NCBI GenBank assembly: GCA_902384525.1
Contig: CABMCA010000042.1
Location: 1-50,444, forward strand
Direction of reading: 5' to 3'
DNA length: 50,444 nt
From: an uncultured archaeon
Lineage (GTDB): Archaea > Halobacteriota > Methanosarcinia > Methanosarcinales > Methanoperedenaceae
Shown: piece by piece, positions 9,292 to 18,473 of the stretch
Layout: each line of letters begins with the position of its first letter
Numbering within the stretch: the first letter of the stretch is position 1
Notes under the pieces: generated by a model
The model's database searches: none
What the model saw: the letters and a program-made list of their open reading frames with translations, nothing else
Told to the model about the DNA's origin: nothing
Made by a program: the position numbers and the translations under genes

Positions 9292-10383
9292 ATGGCAATT
9301 GAAGAAGATATAAGGGCGATCGAAGAAGAAATATCAAAAACTAAGTATAATAAAGCTACCGAAGGTCATATAGGCCGTCTTAAATCCAAGGTTGCACGCC
9401 TGCGGGATGAAGTGCAAAAAAGAGCTTCTTCAAAATCCGGCGGAGAGGGTTTTTCAGTCAAGAAATCAGGCGATGCATCAGTTGTGCTTGTGGGATTCCC
9501 GTCAGTTGGAAAAAGTACGCTCCTTAACAGTCTTACAGGAACGGAATCTGCGGTTGCAGCTTATGAATTTACCACTCTTGACGTAGTGCCAGGGGCAATG
9601 GAACATAAAGGTGCAACGATCCAGGTACTTGATGTCCCCGGACTTGTAAGAGGTGCAGCATCGGGACGTGGGCGCGGTAAGGAAGTCATCGCCGTAATAA
9701 GGAACGCTGATCTTGCAGTGATATTGCTTGATGTTTTCCAGCTTGTGCATTATGATGTTCTTTTACAGGAATTGTATGAAGCAGGGATCCGCGTTAATTC
9801 AAGACCTCCTGATATAACAATAAAGAAAAAAGCAAGAGGTGGCGTCAATATCAGTTCCACAGTTGACCTTGATCTTGATGAAGATACCATAAAAACAATA
9901 CTCGGAGAATACAGGATCCATAATGCAAATATTCTGATACGCGAAAATATCACGATCGACCAGCTTATAGATGTTGTCCTTGACAACAGGAAATATCTGC
10001 CCGGGATAGTGGTCATAAATAAGATCGATCTTGCAGATGAATATGCCCTGCGCGCCTGTAAAGAAAAATTCCCGGATGCAATTCTTGTTTCAGCTGATAA
10101 GAAGGTCCATATCGAGGAACTTAAGGATAAGCTTTTTGAAAACCTCGGATTTATAAGGATCTTTATGAAGCCGCAGGGCAAGGCTGCTGATATGGAGGAA
10201 GCCATGATCATAAGATACGGCGCCACGATCGGCGATGTATGCGATAAACTTCACCGCGATTTCAGGAAACGATTCAGGTATGCACAAATCTGGGGTACAT
10301 CAGCAAAGCATGAGGGACAGCGCGCAGGGCTTGACCATATCATGGATGACAATGATATCCTGACGCTTGTTATGAGACGATGA
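9292..10383 (+). CDS. DRG-family GTP-binding protein (OBG superfamily)
   Basis: A 363-residue GTPase of the archaeal/eukaryotic DRG type, probably ribosome-associated. A basic helical N-terminus leads into a G domain with G1 GFPSVGKST, G2 in YEFTTLD, G3 DVPGL and G4 NKID. The insert characteristic of DRG lies between G3 and G4, and a C-terminal TGS domain covers ~residues 290-363. Cellular levels of DRG proteins link to translation. It is divergent from the M20 gene and begins the rightward run DRG, Nudix, TFS. Confidence 0.95.
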   Translation: MAIEEDIRAIEEEISKTKYNKATEGHIGRLKSKVARLRDEVQKRASSKSGGEGFSVKKSGDASVVLVGFPSVGKSTLLNSLTGTESAVAAYEFTTLDVVPGAMEHKGATIQVLDVPGLVRGAASGRGRGKEVIAVIRNADLAVILLDVFQLVHYDVLLQELYEAGIRVNSRPPDITIKKKARGGVNISSTVDLDLDEDTIKTILGEYRIHNANILIRENITIDQLIDVVLDNRKYLPGIVVINKIDLADEYALRACKEKFPDAILVSADKKVHIEELKDKLFENLGFIRIFMKPQGKAADMEEAMIIRYGATIGDVCDKLHRDFRKRFRYAQIWGTSAKHEGQRAGLDHIMDDNDILTLVMRR

Positions 10384-10410
10384 CGGACACCTGAAAAGGA
10401 CTTAACCGCA

Positions 10411-10848
10411 ATGAATACGGATAATAATAGATTTGTTCCCAAAACGCCATTCCTGACTGTGGATGCGCTGATAATTTATGAAGGAAAGCTTGTCCTTATA
10501 CGTCGCCTGAATCCGCCGTTTGAAAATCAGTTTGCACTCCCGGGCGGATTTGTCGAGATCGGGGAAACTGTGGAGGCTGCAACTGTTCGCGAGGCAAAGG
10601 AAGAAACAGGGCTTGATATAGAACTTGTCAGGCTTCTTGGTGTATATTCTGACCCCTCCCGCGATCCGAGGGGGCATACTGTAACTGTATGTTATCTTGC
10701 AAGAGGTATCGGAAAGCTTAAAGCTGGTTCGGATGCTAAAGATATAAGGCTCTTTGGAATTAACGAAATACCCAAACTGGCATTTGATCATAATAAGATA
10801 GTAGAAAACGCGAAGAGTGATATTTATGGAATTTTGTCCAAAATGTAA
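10411..10848 (+). CDS. Nudix hydrolase (ADP-ribose pyrophosphatase-like)
   Basis: A 145-residue hydrolase of nucleoside diphosphates linked to another group. A complete Nudix box spans residues ~46-68 (GGFVEIGET ... REAKEETGL) with the metal-binding glutamates in place. The upstream LPG and the downstream GVYSDPSRDPRGHTV segment resemble archaeal ADP-ribose pyrophosphatases; the exact substrate is inferred. It starts 27 bases after the DRG gene and overlaps the TFS gene at its 3' end. Confidence 0.93.
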   Translation: MNTDNNRFVPKTPFLTVDALIIYEGKLVLIRRLNPPFENQFALPGGFVEIGETVEAATVREAKEETGLDIELVRLLGVYSDPSRDPRGHTVTVCYLARGIGKLKAGSDAKDIRLFGINEIPKLAFDHNKIVENAKSDIYGILSKM

Positions 10849-11134
10849 AAGCATGATGATGCCCGCCAAGAATGTTTTTAAGTGCAGGAACATAAAGTGC
10901 GGGTTTGAAAAAAAAATCAAGGAAAGTTTTGTTTCAACGACTGAAATGAAAGAACGGGAAGTTACTGTTCTTGAAGAAAGGGAAATGGGGATGCCCACGA
11001 CGCGGGCAAGGTGCGAGGATTGCGGAAATGATACCGCATACTGGTGGCTAAGACAGCTCCGTTCGGCTGATGAAAGCGAGGTCAGGTTCTTCAGGTGCAC
11101 GAAATGCGGGAAGACATGGCGGGAGTATAATTAA
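10826..11134 (+). CDS. tfs: transcription factor S (TFIIS-like RNA cleavage factor)
   Basis: A 102-residue RNA polymerase accessory factor that stimulates cleavage of backtracked transcripts. The N-terminal zinc ribbon has C4, C7, C20 and C25; the C-terminal zinc ribbon has C63, C66, C91 and C94. The acidic DE hairpin pair needed for cleavage is present in RSADESEV. I start it at ATG 10826 (MEFCPKC), as in other archaeal TFS proteins; an ATG nine bases earlier is possible. It overlaps the Nudix gene by 23 bases, indicating one operon. Confidence 0.95.
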   Translation: MEFCPKCKSMMMPAKNVFKCRNIKCGFEKKIKESFVSTTEMKEREVTVLEEREMGMPTTRARCEDCGNDTAYWWLRQLRSADESEVRFFRCTKCGKTWREYN

Positions 11135-11201
11135 GGCAATATGATTAAAATGGTTAAAATCTGAATAAATCTTATTACCAATCCGGCCAATTCAACCCAC
11201 C

Positions 11202-11726
11202 ATGAAGCAAAAACTTACAGTTGATCTTGAGAAAGACCTGAAACTTCCCGGAAATGTCTGGAGATTCGGGGATGATATTGACACAGATGCAGTTATTCCA
11301 GGCAAATACCTCACTATCAATAAACCGGATGAACTTGCCAGACATGCTTTTGAAGGCGTGCGTCCCGAATTTGCGCGGGGTGTTAAAGCCGGGGACATCA
11401 TTGTTGCAGGTTTCAATTTCGGATGCGGTTCATCGCGTGAACATGCGCCGCTGGCATTAAAGGGCGCCAGGGTCAAATGCATTATCGCAAAGTCATTTGC
11501 ACGAATATTTTTCAGGAATGCGATCAATATCGGGTTACCGCTTCTTGAGTGCCCCGATACTGATAAGATCGAAGAGAGAGACCACATCGAGGTTGATTTT
11601 GGATCGGGTCTGATCACCAATGTGACTAAAAATGAGACCTACCAGGCAACACCGCTTCCGGATTTCGTGCGCGGCATAGTTGATGCGGGCGGTCTTATCG
11701 GGTATGCGCAGAAAATGGTGGAGTAA
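11202..11726 (+). CDS. 3-isopropylmalate / homoaconitate dehydratase small subunit
   Basis: Swivel-domain subunit of an aconitase-superfamily hydro-lyase, 174 residues, which pairs with a [4Fe-4S] large subunit not in this window. Motifs: DDIDTDAVIPGKYL at the N-terminus and GFNFGCGSSREHA around residues 75-88. The loop after GKYL (TINKP) governs substrate choice between isopropylmalate (leucine pathway) and homoaconitate (coenzyme B / 2-oxosuberate). It is not diagnostic enough for me to choose between LeuD and HacB. Confidence 0.92.
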   Translation: MKQKLTVDLEKDLKLPGNVWRFGDDIDTDAVIPGKYLTINKPDELARHAFEGVRPEFARGVKAGDIIVAGFNFGCGSSREHAPLALKGARVKCIIAKSFARIFFRNAINIGLPLLECPDTDKIEERDHIEVDFGSGLITNVTKNETYQATPLPDFVRGIVDAGGLIGYAQKMVE

Positions 11727-11837
11727 TTTATTATTATTTTGCATATTATTCAGCTATAACAGGATATACAAGAACGACAGGATTTTACGAAAATTAACGC
11801 CTGAAGATTTATTTCATAATAAATCGTTATTCGTGTT

Positions 11838-12200
11838 ATGTTTATCAGGGATTTAAACGAGTGTGAAGAATTCAGGGCCGGGGATAATTCAATCCTTCGC
11901 GAACTTTTACATCCTGACAAGGCAGAAATCGCAATCAATTATAGTCTTGCCCATGCTATCATAAAGCCAGGCCAGACATCTTTACATCATAAATTAAAGA
12001 CTACCGAGGTATATTACATCCTTGAAGGGGAAGGTTTGATGCACATCAATGAGGAAAAACAAAAAGTCCATCAGGGTCATGCAATCTATATCCCGCCAAA
12101 TTCCCTGCAATTCATTCAAAATACAGGTAAAAATGATCTGGTCTTCCTGTGCATAGTAGATCCTGCCTGGAAGAAAGAAGATGAAACAATATACGAGTAA
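11838..12200 (+). CDS. cupin-domain protein
   Basis: A 120-residue single-domain cupin. The first conserved box (PGQTSLHHKLKTTEVYYILEGEG) has the His-His...Glu metal ligands, and the second box (VHQGHAIYIPPNSLQFIQN) ends the barrel. Such proteins bind a metal and small sugars or acids. There is no fused domain. It is convergent with the aldehyde oxidoreductase gene, with 6 bases between the stops. The reaction is unknown. Confidence 0.88.
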   Translation: MFIRDLNECEEFRAGDNSILRELLHPDKAEIAINYSLAHAIIKPGQTSLHHKLKTTEVYYILEGEGLMHINEEKQKVHQGHAIYIPPNSLQFIQNTGKNDLVFLCIVDPAWKKEDETIYE

Positions 12201-12206
12201 AAGGTT

Positions 12207-13913
12207 TTATCCTATCCCCAATTCCCTCAGCTTCCCTTGCGTCGGCACTCCCGACCCATCCCAGCCCCTTTGCAGGTAATATTCATCAAGACTCTTCTCA
12301 AACTCAGTCCTGTCAATCCCACCTTTCTCGAAAAACCTTTCCGGTAAAGTATCATCCAATCTTGAAAAACCAGCTTTATTGTTGAACAGTCTTTCAAGAT
12401 TCCATATCCTCTCACCGCATTTTAGGAACTCCCCGATTGAATAATCCAAACCCGTGGCTGCACCCAATAATTCTGCGAATACCTCTGTCGGGACTGAAAA
12501 CGATGCAAATTTACACAGCACAAGCGAATCAATAGAACACGTTTCATCCTGCTGTATTTTCACAAGCTCCGCTTTTCCGGAAAATGTTTTGCGGTCAACC
12601 TTTTTTGGTTTGCCAAGAACTTCTGGTCCTGCCATATAAGCTCTCAGGTGGCATCCACCGCGGTTTGAAGTTGCATACGCAAGAGCCATGCCCATAAGGC
12701 CCCGCGGGTCATAACCCGGAAGCTCAAGCCCCTTGCATTGTATGGAAACATCTTTTCCCCTGGAATTTGAGAGCACTTTTGAACCGTTTCCAAGCTCCTT
12801 TCCAACCCCGGCATTATCACCTATTTTTTTCACTAATTCAGTGAATTCTTTTACATCCTCACCCATTATCTCAGCATAAGCAGCAATTGTCGAGCCTGCT
12901 GATATGGTATCGATCCCGTAATCATTACACATGCGATTGACCTTGATTATCGATCCAATATCCGAATTATTGTTATCAGGCCCGAATGACCATAAAGTTT
13001 CATATTCAGGCACCTCATAACCTTCAAAGGCTCCGCTTTTTATTATGTGCTTGCAGGCAATGGTGCAATTATAACAGGCATGGCCTTTAATATCATAATT
13101 TTCTTTGATGAATTCACCTGACACATTGGAAGCATCGCTGAATTCGTTTTTCCTGAAATTCCCTGCTGGCAGGATCTTCTGGTAATTCATAAGGTTTAGA
13201 AGTGCTGATGTTCCATAAGTCGAAAGACCGCTTGATCCTTTTTTTATCAGACCTGAAGCCTCTTTGCATCCTTTTTCAAATCTTTCCTCATCTGCAATTA
13301 CGGGTTTTTGTGTTCCTTTTACAACAACCGCCTTTAGTTTTTTTGAACCCATGACCGCACCAAGTCCGCCTCGCCCGCATGCGTGGAAATAATCATTCAT
13401 CACATTTGCAATGGGAACAAGCCTCTCACCTGCGCGCCCTATGCATGCCATGCGTCCTTTTCCTGAAAGCTGGTCAGTGCATTGACGGACATTTTTTCCC
13501 CATAGGTCAATTGCATTGTTTATCCGGATGTCATTGTCCTGTATGGAAATGTAAACCGGCTCATCAGACACACCTTTTATAATGAGGGCATCAAGACCAG
13601 CGAATTTTAATTCCTTCCCGAAAAACCCGCCGCTGCTTGAATCAAATATAGTGCCTGTAAGAGGTGATTTTGAAACCATGACATGCCTGCCTGACAGGGG
13701 TGTCCGGGTCCCTGTGAGGGGGCCTGTCGTGAAAATAAGGATATTTTCAGGTGATAGCGGGTCAATATTTGGCAAAATCATATCAGAATAGAGCTTTACA
13801 CCAAGACCTCTTCCGCCGATATAATAACGTAATTGATTCAAATCGCTGTTATTTTCTATAATTTTCCCGTCGGTTAAATCGATTATTACGGTTTTTCCCG
13901 TCCAGTCATGCAT
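12207..13913 (-). CDS. tungsten-containing aldehyde:ferredoxin oxidoreductase family protein
   Basis: A 568-residue cytosolic enzyme oxidising aldehydes (or reducing acids) with ferredoxin through a tungsten bis-pterin centre. Residues 1-200 hold the pterin-binding region, with GGRGLG and RGGLGAVMGSKKLKA. The [4Fe-4S] ligands are C280, C283 and C287 (CYNCTIAC), plus C467. The NRGGCH segment near 417-422 lies in the second pterin region. It is slightly shorter than the ~605-residue Pyrococcus enzymes. It is monocistronic and the substrate is not determinable. The ATG at 13913 fits the family start. Confidence 0.94.
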   Translation of the reverse strand: MHDWTGKTVIIDLTDGKIIENNSDLNQLRYYIGGRGLGVKLYSDMILPNIDPLSPENILIFTTGPLTGTRTPLSGRHVMVSKSPLTGTIFDSSSGGFFGKELKFAGLDALIIKGVSDEPVYISIQDNDIRINNAIDLWGKNVRQCTDQLSGKGRMACIGRAGERLVPIANVMNDYFHACGRGGLGAVMGSKKLKAVVVKGTQKPVIADEERFEKGCKEASGLIKKGSSGLSTYGTSALLNLMNYQKILPAGNFRKNEFSDASNVSGEFIKENYDIKGHACYNCTIACKHIIKSGAFEGYEVPEYETLWSFGPDNNNSDIGSIIKVNRMCNDYGIDTISAGSTIAAYAEIMGEDVKEFTELVKKIGDNAGVGKELGNGSKVLSNSRGKDVSIQCKGLELPGYDPRGLMGMALAYATSNRGGCHLRAYMAGPEVLGKPKKVDRKTFSGKAELVKIQQDETCSIDSLVLCKFASFSVPTEVFAELLGAATGLDYSIGEFLKCGERIWNLERLFNNKAGFSRLDDTLPERFFEKGGIDRTEFEKSLDEYYLQRGWDGSGVPTQGKLRELGIG

Positions 13914-14116
13914 GGGAACCAGAATGATGGTTTCTGATAATAAAGATATGTCAATGGCAAGTAATATCTACTAAACCCCAAACTGCCCATTTTTACACCA
14001 CCGAGTAATGTTCATGGTTATTAAGCTTAAATGATTTTCCCCAAGCTTTACCCCACACGTAATCCTCTCGCAGTGTCAGTAATTCTTAAATATCTACCTG
14101 CATATTTGTATTAAAA

Positions 14117-14128
14117 CCAAATATATAC
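14117..14128 (+). promoter_or_regulatory. TATA-like box ahead of the deoxyhypusine-synthase-like gene
   Basis: ACCAAATATATA resembles an archaeal BRE plus TATA element. It lies only ~13-24 bases ahead of ATG 14141, so either the message is nearly leaderless or translation begins at the second ATG (14150). Confidence 0.4.
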
Positions 14129-14140
14129 TAACGAAAGGGA

Positions 14141-15283
14141 ATGAGGCAAATGCATCACAATAAACATAATTACTGGGAAGGAAAAAACATCTCACCGATC
14201 GCTCTTGATGAAAAAATGACAATAACGCAGCTCGTTGATGACGTATTCGACGGCATGGGATATAATGCAAAACGATTGGCAGAGGCGTGTCACCTTTTCA
14301 AGTCCATGCTGGATGAGAACTCAACTGTGTGCTTAACGCTTGCGGGCGCAATGACCCCGGTCGGAATGGGCGGGGGTATTATTAAAATGATTGAGAAGGG
14401 GTTTGTGGACTGGATCGTCACAACAGGCGCAAACACGTATCATGACCTGCATTTTGCTTACCAGCTTCCTGTGCACCAGGGAGATCAATGCGCTGACGAT
14501 AATGAACTTGCCGAGCATGATGTTGTGCGGATCTATGATGTTTATATTGATATGCAAAGAACTCTTATCGCCCAGGATAAGGTCATCCAGGCGCTGACAG
14601 GTAAAGCTGTTGAAGATAATAAGTTCCCTGAAAAATATTCAACTGCATATTATTATAAAACACTTGGCGAAGGCGTATGGGAGACTGCAAAGAACCCGGA
14701 GAGATCATTTATCGCTTCTGCTTCAAAAAATAAAGTTCCTGTTTTCGTTCCCGGTTTCGCTGATTCATCTGTAGGCATGGGAACCAGCTACTTACCTATC
14801 CTTGCAAATGAAAAATCCGGTTCATTCGACCTGGATCCAGAGGATTTCGTAGATCCGAGCCCCACAATGGATGTCCTTGAAAGTGCTGCCATCGTGCATG
14901 ACAGCATGATACATGAAATTAAGCGTGGAGTTCTTGAAGTGGGCGGCGGAGTTCCAAAGAATTTCCTGCAGCAGACAGGTCCCATGATCTCTCAGATCAT
15001 AGGGATGGAATGCCCTGGCGAGAATTATGTCATCCAGGTAACTGTTGACCGCCCTGATACAGGCGGGCTTTCAGGAGCCACCATAAATGAAGGCAAATCA
15101 TGGGGTAAAATACCGAAGGCAGGAGAAGGAAATGTGATCCCTTATCTTGATGCAACTGTGGGTATCCCCATAATCTTTGCGTATGCTCTTGAAAACTGCA
15201 AACCCAGAAAACACAAGAATCTGGGTGAGAGGCTGCCTGAGATAACGAGGGAATTGATAAAAGCGGCAAGGCTGAATGTTTAA
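14141..15283 (+). CDS. deoxyhypusine synthase-like protein
   Basis: A 380-residue NAD-dependent aminopropyl/aminobutyl-transfer fold. Early glycine-rich motifs (LTLAGAMTPVGMGGG, TTGANTYHD) and GADSSVGMG-like text (PGFADSSVGMG) match the family. The region holding the catalytic lysine reads EVGGGVPKNF (K273), not the VVKHH text of canonical enzymes that modify aIF5A. That places it with the DHS-like group for which polyamine synthesis (homospermidine-like or guanidino-polyamine products) has been proposed. True aIF5A modification is the alternative. The 3' end overlaps the convergent ABC gene by 4 bases. Confidence 0.88.
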   Translation: MRQMHHNKHNYWEGKNISPIALDEKMTITQLVDDVFDGMGYNAKRLAEACHLFKSMLDENSTVCLTLAGAMTPVGMGGGIIKMIEKGFVDWIVTTGANTYHDLHFAYQLPVHQGDQCADDNELAEHDVVRIYDVYIDMQRTLIAQDKVIQALTGKAVEDNKFPEKYSTAYYYKTLGEGVWETAKNPERSFIASASKNKVPVFVPGFADSSVGMGTSYLPILANEKSGSFDLDPEDFVDPSPTMDVLESAAIVHDSMIHEIKRGVLEVGGGVPKNFLQQTGPMISQIIGMECPGENYVIQVTVDRPDTGGLSGATINEGKSWGKIPKAGEGNVIPYLDATVGIPIIFAYALENCKPRKHKNLGERLPEITRELIKAARLNV

Positions 15284-16071
15284 CTTTTTATTATCATCGG
15301 CCACAAACGCCCCGATCTGTCATGCAATTCGATCGGTACTTCAAAAGTCTCACTGAGAACTGCATTTGTAAGCACATCTTCTCTTTTACCTTTTGCTATT
15401 ACCCTGCCATTTTGCAAAGTCAGCGCATGGGTAATTGAGGGAATGATCTCCTCGATATGATGTGTAATATAAATTAAAGTCGGGCCATTGCGTTCAGTGC
15501 ACATTTCCTGTACAGCATCCAGTAACTCTTCCCTTGCCTTAAGGTCAAGTCCTGCACAGGGCTCATCAAGGACAAGTAATTCCGGTTCTGGCATCAGCGC
15601 CCTTGCAAGAAGGGTTTTTTGCTTCTCACCGTCCGAAAGTGTATTGAATCTGCAGCCTGCCATATCAGACATTCCCAGGAAATCAAGTAAATAAGCTGCA
15701 TGCTCATGATCCCTGACATCTGGTGTTTCATACAGGCCAATACTTGCAAATCTGCCTGAAAGCACAATATCCATTACCGTTTCCCGGTTATGGATCATAT
15801 CCCGTATCTCGGAACTGCATTCTCCTATCTTTAAGCGGAGTTCACGCAGATCAGTAGAACCAAATTTTTTACCCAGAACCCGGGCTTTTCCTTCCGATGG
15901 CTGATGATAACCATTGATTATACTTATAAGGCTTGTTTTGCCCGAACCGTTTTGTCCGATTATCACCCAGTGCTGTCCCGGCTCTATACGCAATGATATA
16001 TTTTGCAGGATCGCTTTGCCATTTCGAATAAATGATATGTGATCCAGGCTGACAATTGGATATAAGGGCAT
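15280..16071 (-). CDS. ABC transporter ATP-binding protein (ModF-like)
   Basis: A 263-residue single ABC cassette. Walker A GQNGSGKTS (~39-47), Q-loop region, signature LSDGEKQK, Walker B LLVLDEPCAGLD, H-loop ITHH. No permease or binding protein gene adjoins it. The sequence resembles the orphan ATPases related to molybdate import or ModF-type proteins, but the partner and cargo are unknown. The stop overlaps the stop of the convergent gene by 4 bases. Confidence 0.88.
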   Translation of the reverse strand: MPLYPIVSLDHISFIRNGKAILQNISLRIEPGQHWVIIGQNGSGKTSLISIINGYHQPSEGKARVLGKKFGSTDLRELRLKIGECSSEIRDMIHNRETVMDIVLSGRFASIGLYETPDVRDHEHAAYLLDFLGMSDMAGCRFNTLSDGEKQKTLLARALMPEPELLVLDEPCAGLDLKAREELLDAVQEMCTERNGPTLIYITHHIEEIIPSITHALTLQNGRVIAKGKREDVLTNAVLSETFEVPIELHDRSGRLWPMIIKS

Positions 16072-16175
16072 AATGGTTTCACCATCATTTTACATAACTA
16101 TAATTATATGCTTTGATATACTTGATCTAATTAGTTATCAGTATTGTTATCAAATGTTTTATATCATAATGATAA

Positions 16176-16187
16176 TTATGTATATAT
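16176..16187 (+). promoter_or_regulatory. TATA-like promoter
   Basis: The run TATGTATATATA lies ~55-65 bases upstream of the small gene starting at 16242 and is a plausible archaeal TATA element. Confidence 0.35.
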
Positions 16188-16241
16188 AGATGCAGATTTT
16201 CATGGCATTGAAAATCTAAAAAACGTATGTGTGAGGAAAAA

Positions 16242-16475
16242 ATGACACCTGAAGAAAGAATTAAATTGTTAAAAACAGGTTTTACGCAAAAACAAATAGA
16301 AAAACTGTATGTTGAAAAAAATAATTTCAAAATTGTTAATACGCCTGTATTTTTCGAGTTAGTTGAAATTAATGATAGACAAGATAAGAAAGTGAGTGTA
16401 AATTACATAGAGGCAGTTGGATACGCCCAATCGATATGTTCTGAGATGGTAAATATTTGTGATATTTCTAATTAA
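16242..16475 (+). CDS. hypothetical protein, 77 aa
   Basis: A small charged protein, not recognised. I prefer ATG 16242, which has a GAGG Shine-Dalgarno five bases upstream; ATG 16227 in the same frame would add five residues. The N-terminal text (PEERIKLLKTGFTQKQIEKLY) looks like a helix-turn-helix-sized helical pair. The rest is short, with two cysteines. It lies 47 bases ahead of guaAB on the same strand. Confidence 0.6.
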   Translation: MTPEERIKLLKTGFTQKQIEKLYVEKNNFKIVNTPVFFELVEINDRQDKKVSVNYIEAVGYAQSICSEMVNICDISN

Positions 16476-16522
16476 GAAAAAGAGTAAAACCATTTAAAGC
16501 AGTAATAATAATCTAGAGACTA

Positions 16523-17437
16523 ATGGTCAAAGTCGATAAATTCATCCATGACAGCATTGAAAAAATTAGAAAAGATATTAAAGGCCGGGCAATAATCGCC
16601 CTTTCCGGCGGAGTTGACAGCTCCGTCTGTGCCGTACTGGCTCACAGGGCAATAGGAGATATGCTAACACCTATTTATATTGATACGGGTCTTATGCGAA
16701 AGGATGAAACTGAAAGAATTAAGACAATATTTTCCGATATGAACCTTAAGGTCGTGGATGGAAAAGTAAATTTCCTCAGAGCTCTAAAAGGACAAACCGA
16801 TCCTGAGAAAAAAAGAAAAGCAGTGGGCGAAGCGTTTATCAGGGAATTTGAAAAGGATGCCAGGAAACTCGGAGCACGATATCTTATCCAGGGAACAATT
16901 TATCCGGACAGGATAGAGTCCGAAGGCGGGATAAAGAGTCACCATAATGTTGGCGGCCTGCCGTCAGTTATCGATTTTGAAGGTATTGTGGAACCGATAG
17001 CAGACCTTTACAAAGATGAAGTGAGGGAGGTTGCAAGAGCGCTTGGCCTTCCGAAAGAGATCTCGGACAGGATGCCATTCCCTGGGCCTGGCCTTTCGGT
17101 CAGGATAATAGGAGAAGTGACCGATGAAAAGCTGGATGTTGTCAGGGAAGCAAATGCAATAGTGGAAGAAGAACTTGTGGAGCAATTTGCCCCATGGCAG
17201 ACATTTGCGGCGCTTATTGAAAAAGGGACCGGTGTAAAAGGAGATGTCAGGGTCCATGGATGGATAATCGCAGTGCGCGCTGTAAGTTCAAGGGATGGGA
17301 TGACGGCGGAGTCTATGGAATTGCCATGGAAAGTGCTGCGAAAGATCGAGTCAAGAATTACAAGCGAAATACCCAATGTTTCAAGGGTTCTTTATGACCT
17401 GACACCGAAACCCCCGGCGACGATTGAGTTTGAGTAA
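16523..17437 (+). CDS. guaAB: GMP synthase ATP-pyrophosphatase subunit
   Basis: Aminates XMP to GMP using ATP, with ammonia from a separate glutaminase subunit, as usual in archaea. 304 residues. The PP-loop [10 protein letters not shown] lies at ~27-36. The C-terminal GMPS dimerisation domain has [15 protein letters not shown] and ends in the family signature [11 protein letters not shown]. No glutamine amidotransferase gene is in the window. The last bases overlap or abut the RaSEA start. Confidence 0.96.
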   Translation: MVKVDKFIHDSIEKIRKDIKGRAIIALSGGVDSSVCAVLAHRAIGDMLTPIYIDTGLMRKDETERIKTIFSDMNLKVVDGKVNFLRALKGQTDPEKKRKAVGEAFIREFEKDARKLGARYLIQGTIYPDRIESEGGIKSHHNVGGLPSVIDFEGIVEPIADLYKDEVREVARALGLPKEISDRMPFPGPGLSVRIIGEVTDEKLDVVREANAIVEEELVEQFAPWQTFAALIEKGTGVKGDVRVHGWIIAVRAVSSRDGMTAESMELPWKVLRKIESRITSEIPNVSRVLYDLTPKPPATIEFE

Positions 17438-17441
17438 AGCC

Positions 17442-18467
17442 ATGTCTCTCACAAAAGTTATCCGTGATATCCGCGCAAAGCAAAAGATCAAATTTAATCC
17501 CCCTGACAGGCCAACCGCGGTCTGGACAGGGAAGGACATGCTTGATGGAAAGCCCATAACCGCGTTAACCATTATTTTCCAGACCTCGGGTTGCAGGTGG
17601 AACAACTGCACTATGTGCGGGTATGTTTATGACAGCGCGCGCTCACCTCCATCACATGATGACCTGATGAAGCAATTCGAGCATGCAATGTCGCGCTGCA
17701 AGGACGAAGAATTCATTGTAAAAATATTCACTTCAGGCAGTTTTCTTGACGATAGCGAGATCGGATCTTCAACGCGTATCGAGATGCTGTCATGGTTAAG
17801 AGAAAATGACAGGGTAAAAAAAGTGATCGCAGAGACAAGACCGGAATACGTGACTGACGAGAAATTATCCGAGGTAAGAGAGGCCCTTGGCAAAAAGTTT
17901 GAAGTGGCAATGGGTCTTGAAACAAGTAATGACGTTATACGAAAGGACTGCATCAATAAAGGTTTTTCATTTTTTGATTTTACAAGGGCAAGTGAAGTTG
18001 CAAGAAAGAATGGCGTAACCGTAAAAGCGTATCTTATGCAAAAGCCCCCATTTCTTTCAGAAGGAATTGCCATGAATGACATGATCAATTCCATTAATGA
18101 TGCAGCGCCCTTTGCCCGGACAATATCCATGAACCTGTGCAATGTCCAGAAAGGAACACTTGTGGATGAGTTGTTCGAGCGCGGTGATTACAGGCCCCCA
18201 TGGTTATGGAGCGCTGTTGAAGCGCTCAGGGCTGGAAAGGAATTATCCCCGGAAACAGTCATAATGTCAGACCCGGTAGGCGCAGGCTCAATGCGCGGCC
18301 CCCATAATTGCGGGAAATGCGATAATGATGTGGCTGAAGCAATAAGGATTTTCTCGGTGACGCAGGATACTGCGGTTTTTAAGAATCTTGATTGTGATTG
18401 CAAAGAGTTATGGAAAAAAGTTGTCGAACTTGAGGATTTCACATTCGGGACACCGCTTGTGAGATAG
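17442..18467 (+). CDS. archaeosine biosynthesis radical SAM protein RaSEA
   Basis: Radical S-adenosylmethionine enzyme. Together with ArcS it turns the lysine adduct at tRNA position 15 into archaeosine. The Fe-S motif is CRWNNCTMC (Cys-x4-Cys-x2-Cys), followed by FTSGSFLDDSEI (GGE-like region). The C-terminal cysteines HNCGKCDNDV and LDCDCKELW are typical of the family. I start at ATG 17442. A TTG at 17424, inside guaAB, would add six residues. It is closely coupled to guaAB. Confidence 0.9.
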   Translation: MSLTKVIRDIRAKQKIKFNPPDRPTAVWTGKDMLDGKPITALTIIFQTSGCRWNNCTMCGYVYDSARSPPSHDDLMKQFEHAMSRCKDEEFIVKIFTSGSFLDDSEIGSSTRIEMLSWLRENDRVKKVIAETRPEYVTDEKLSEVREALGKKFEVAMGLETSNDVIRKDCINKGFSFFDFTRASEVARKNGVTVKAYLMQKPPFLSEGIAMNDMINSINDAAPFARTISMNLCNVQKGTLVDELFERGDYRPPWLWSAVEALRAGKELSPETVIMSDPVGAGSMRGPHNCGKCDNDVAEAIRIFSVTQDTAVFKNLDCDCKELWKKVVELEDFTFGTPLVR

Positions 18468-18473
18468 ATGGGA

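Noticed and set aside
9235-9337. N-terminal extension of the M20 peptidase (34 residues)
   Set aside because: It would overlap the divergent DRG GTPase start, has no family similarity, and ATG 9235/9229 gives a normal N-terminus.
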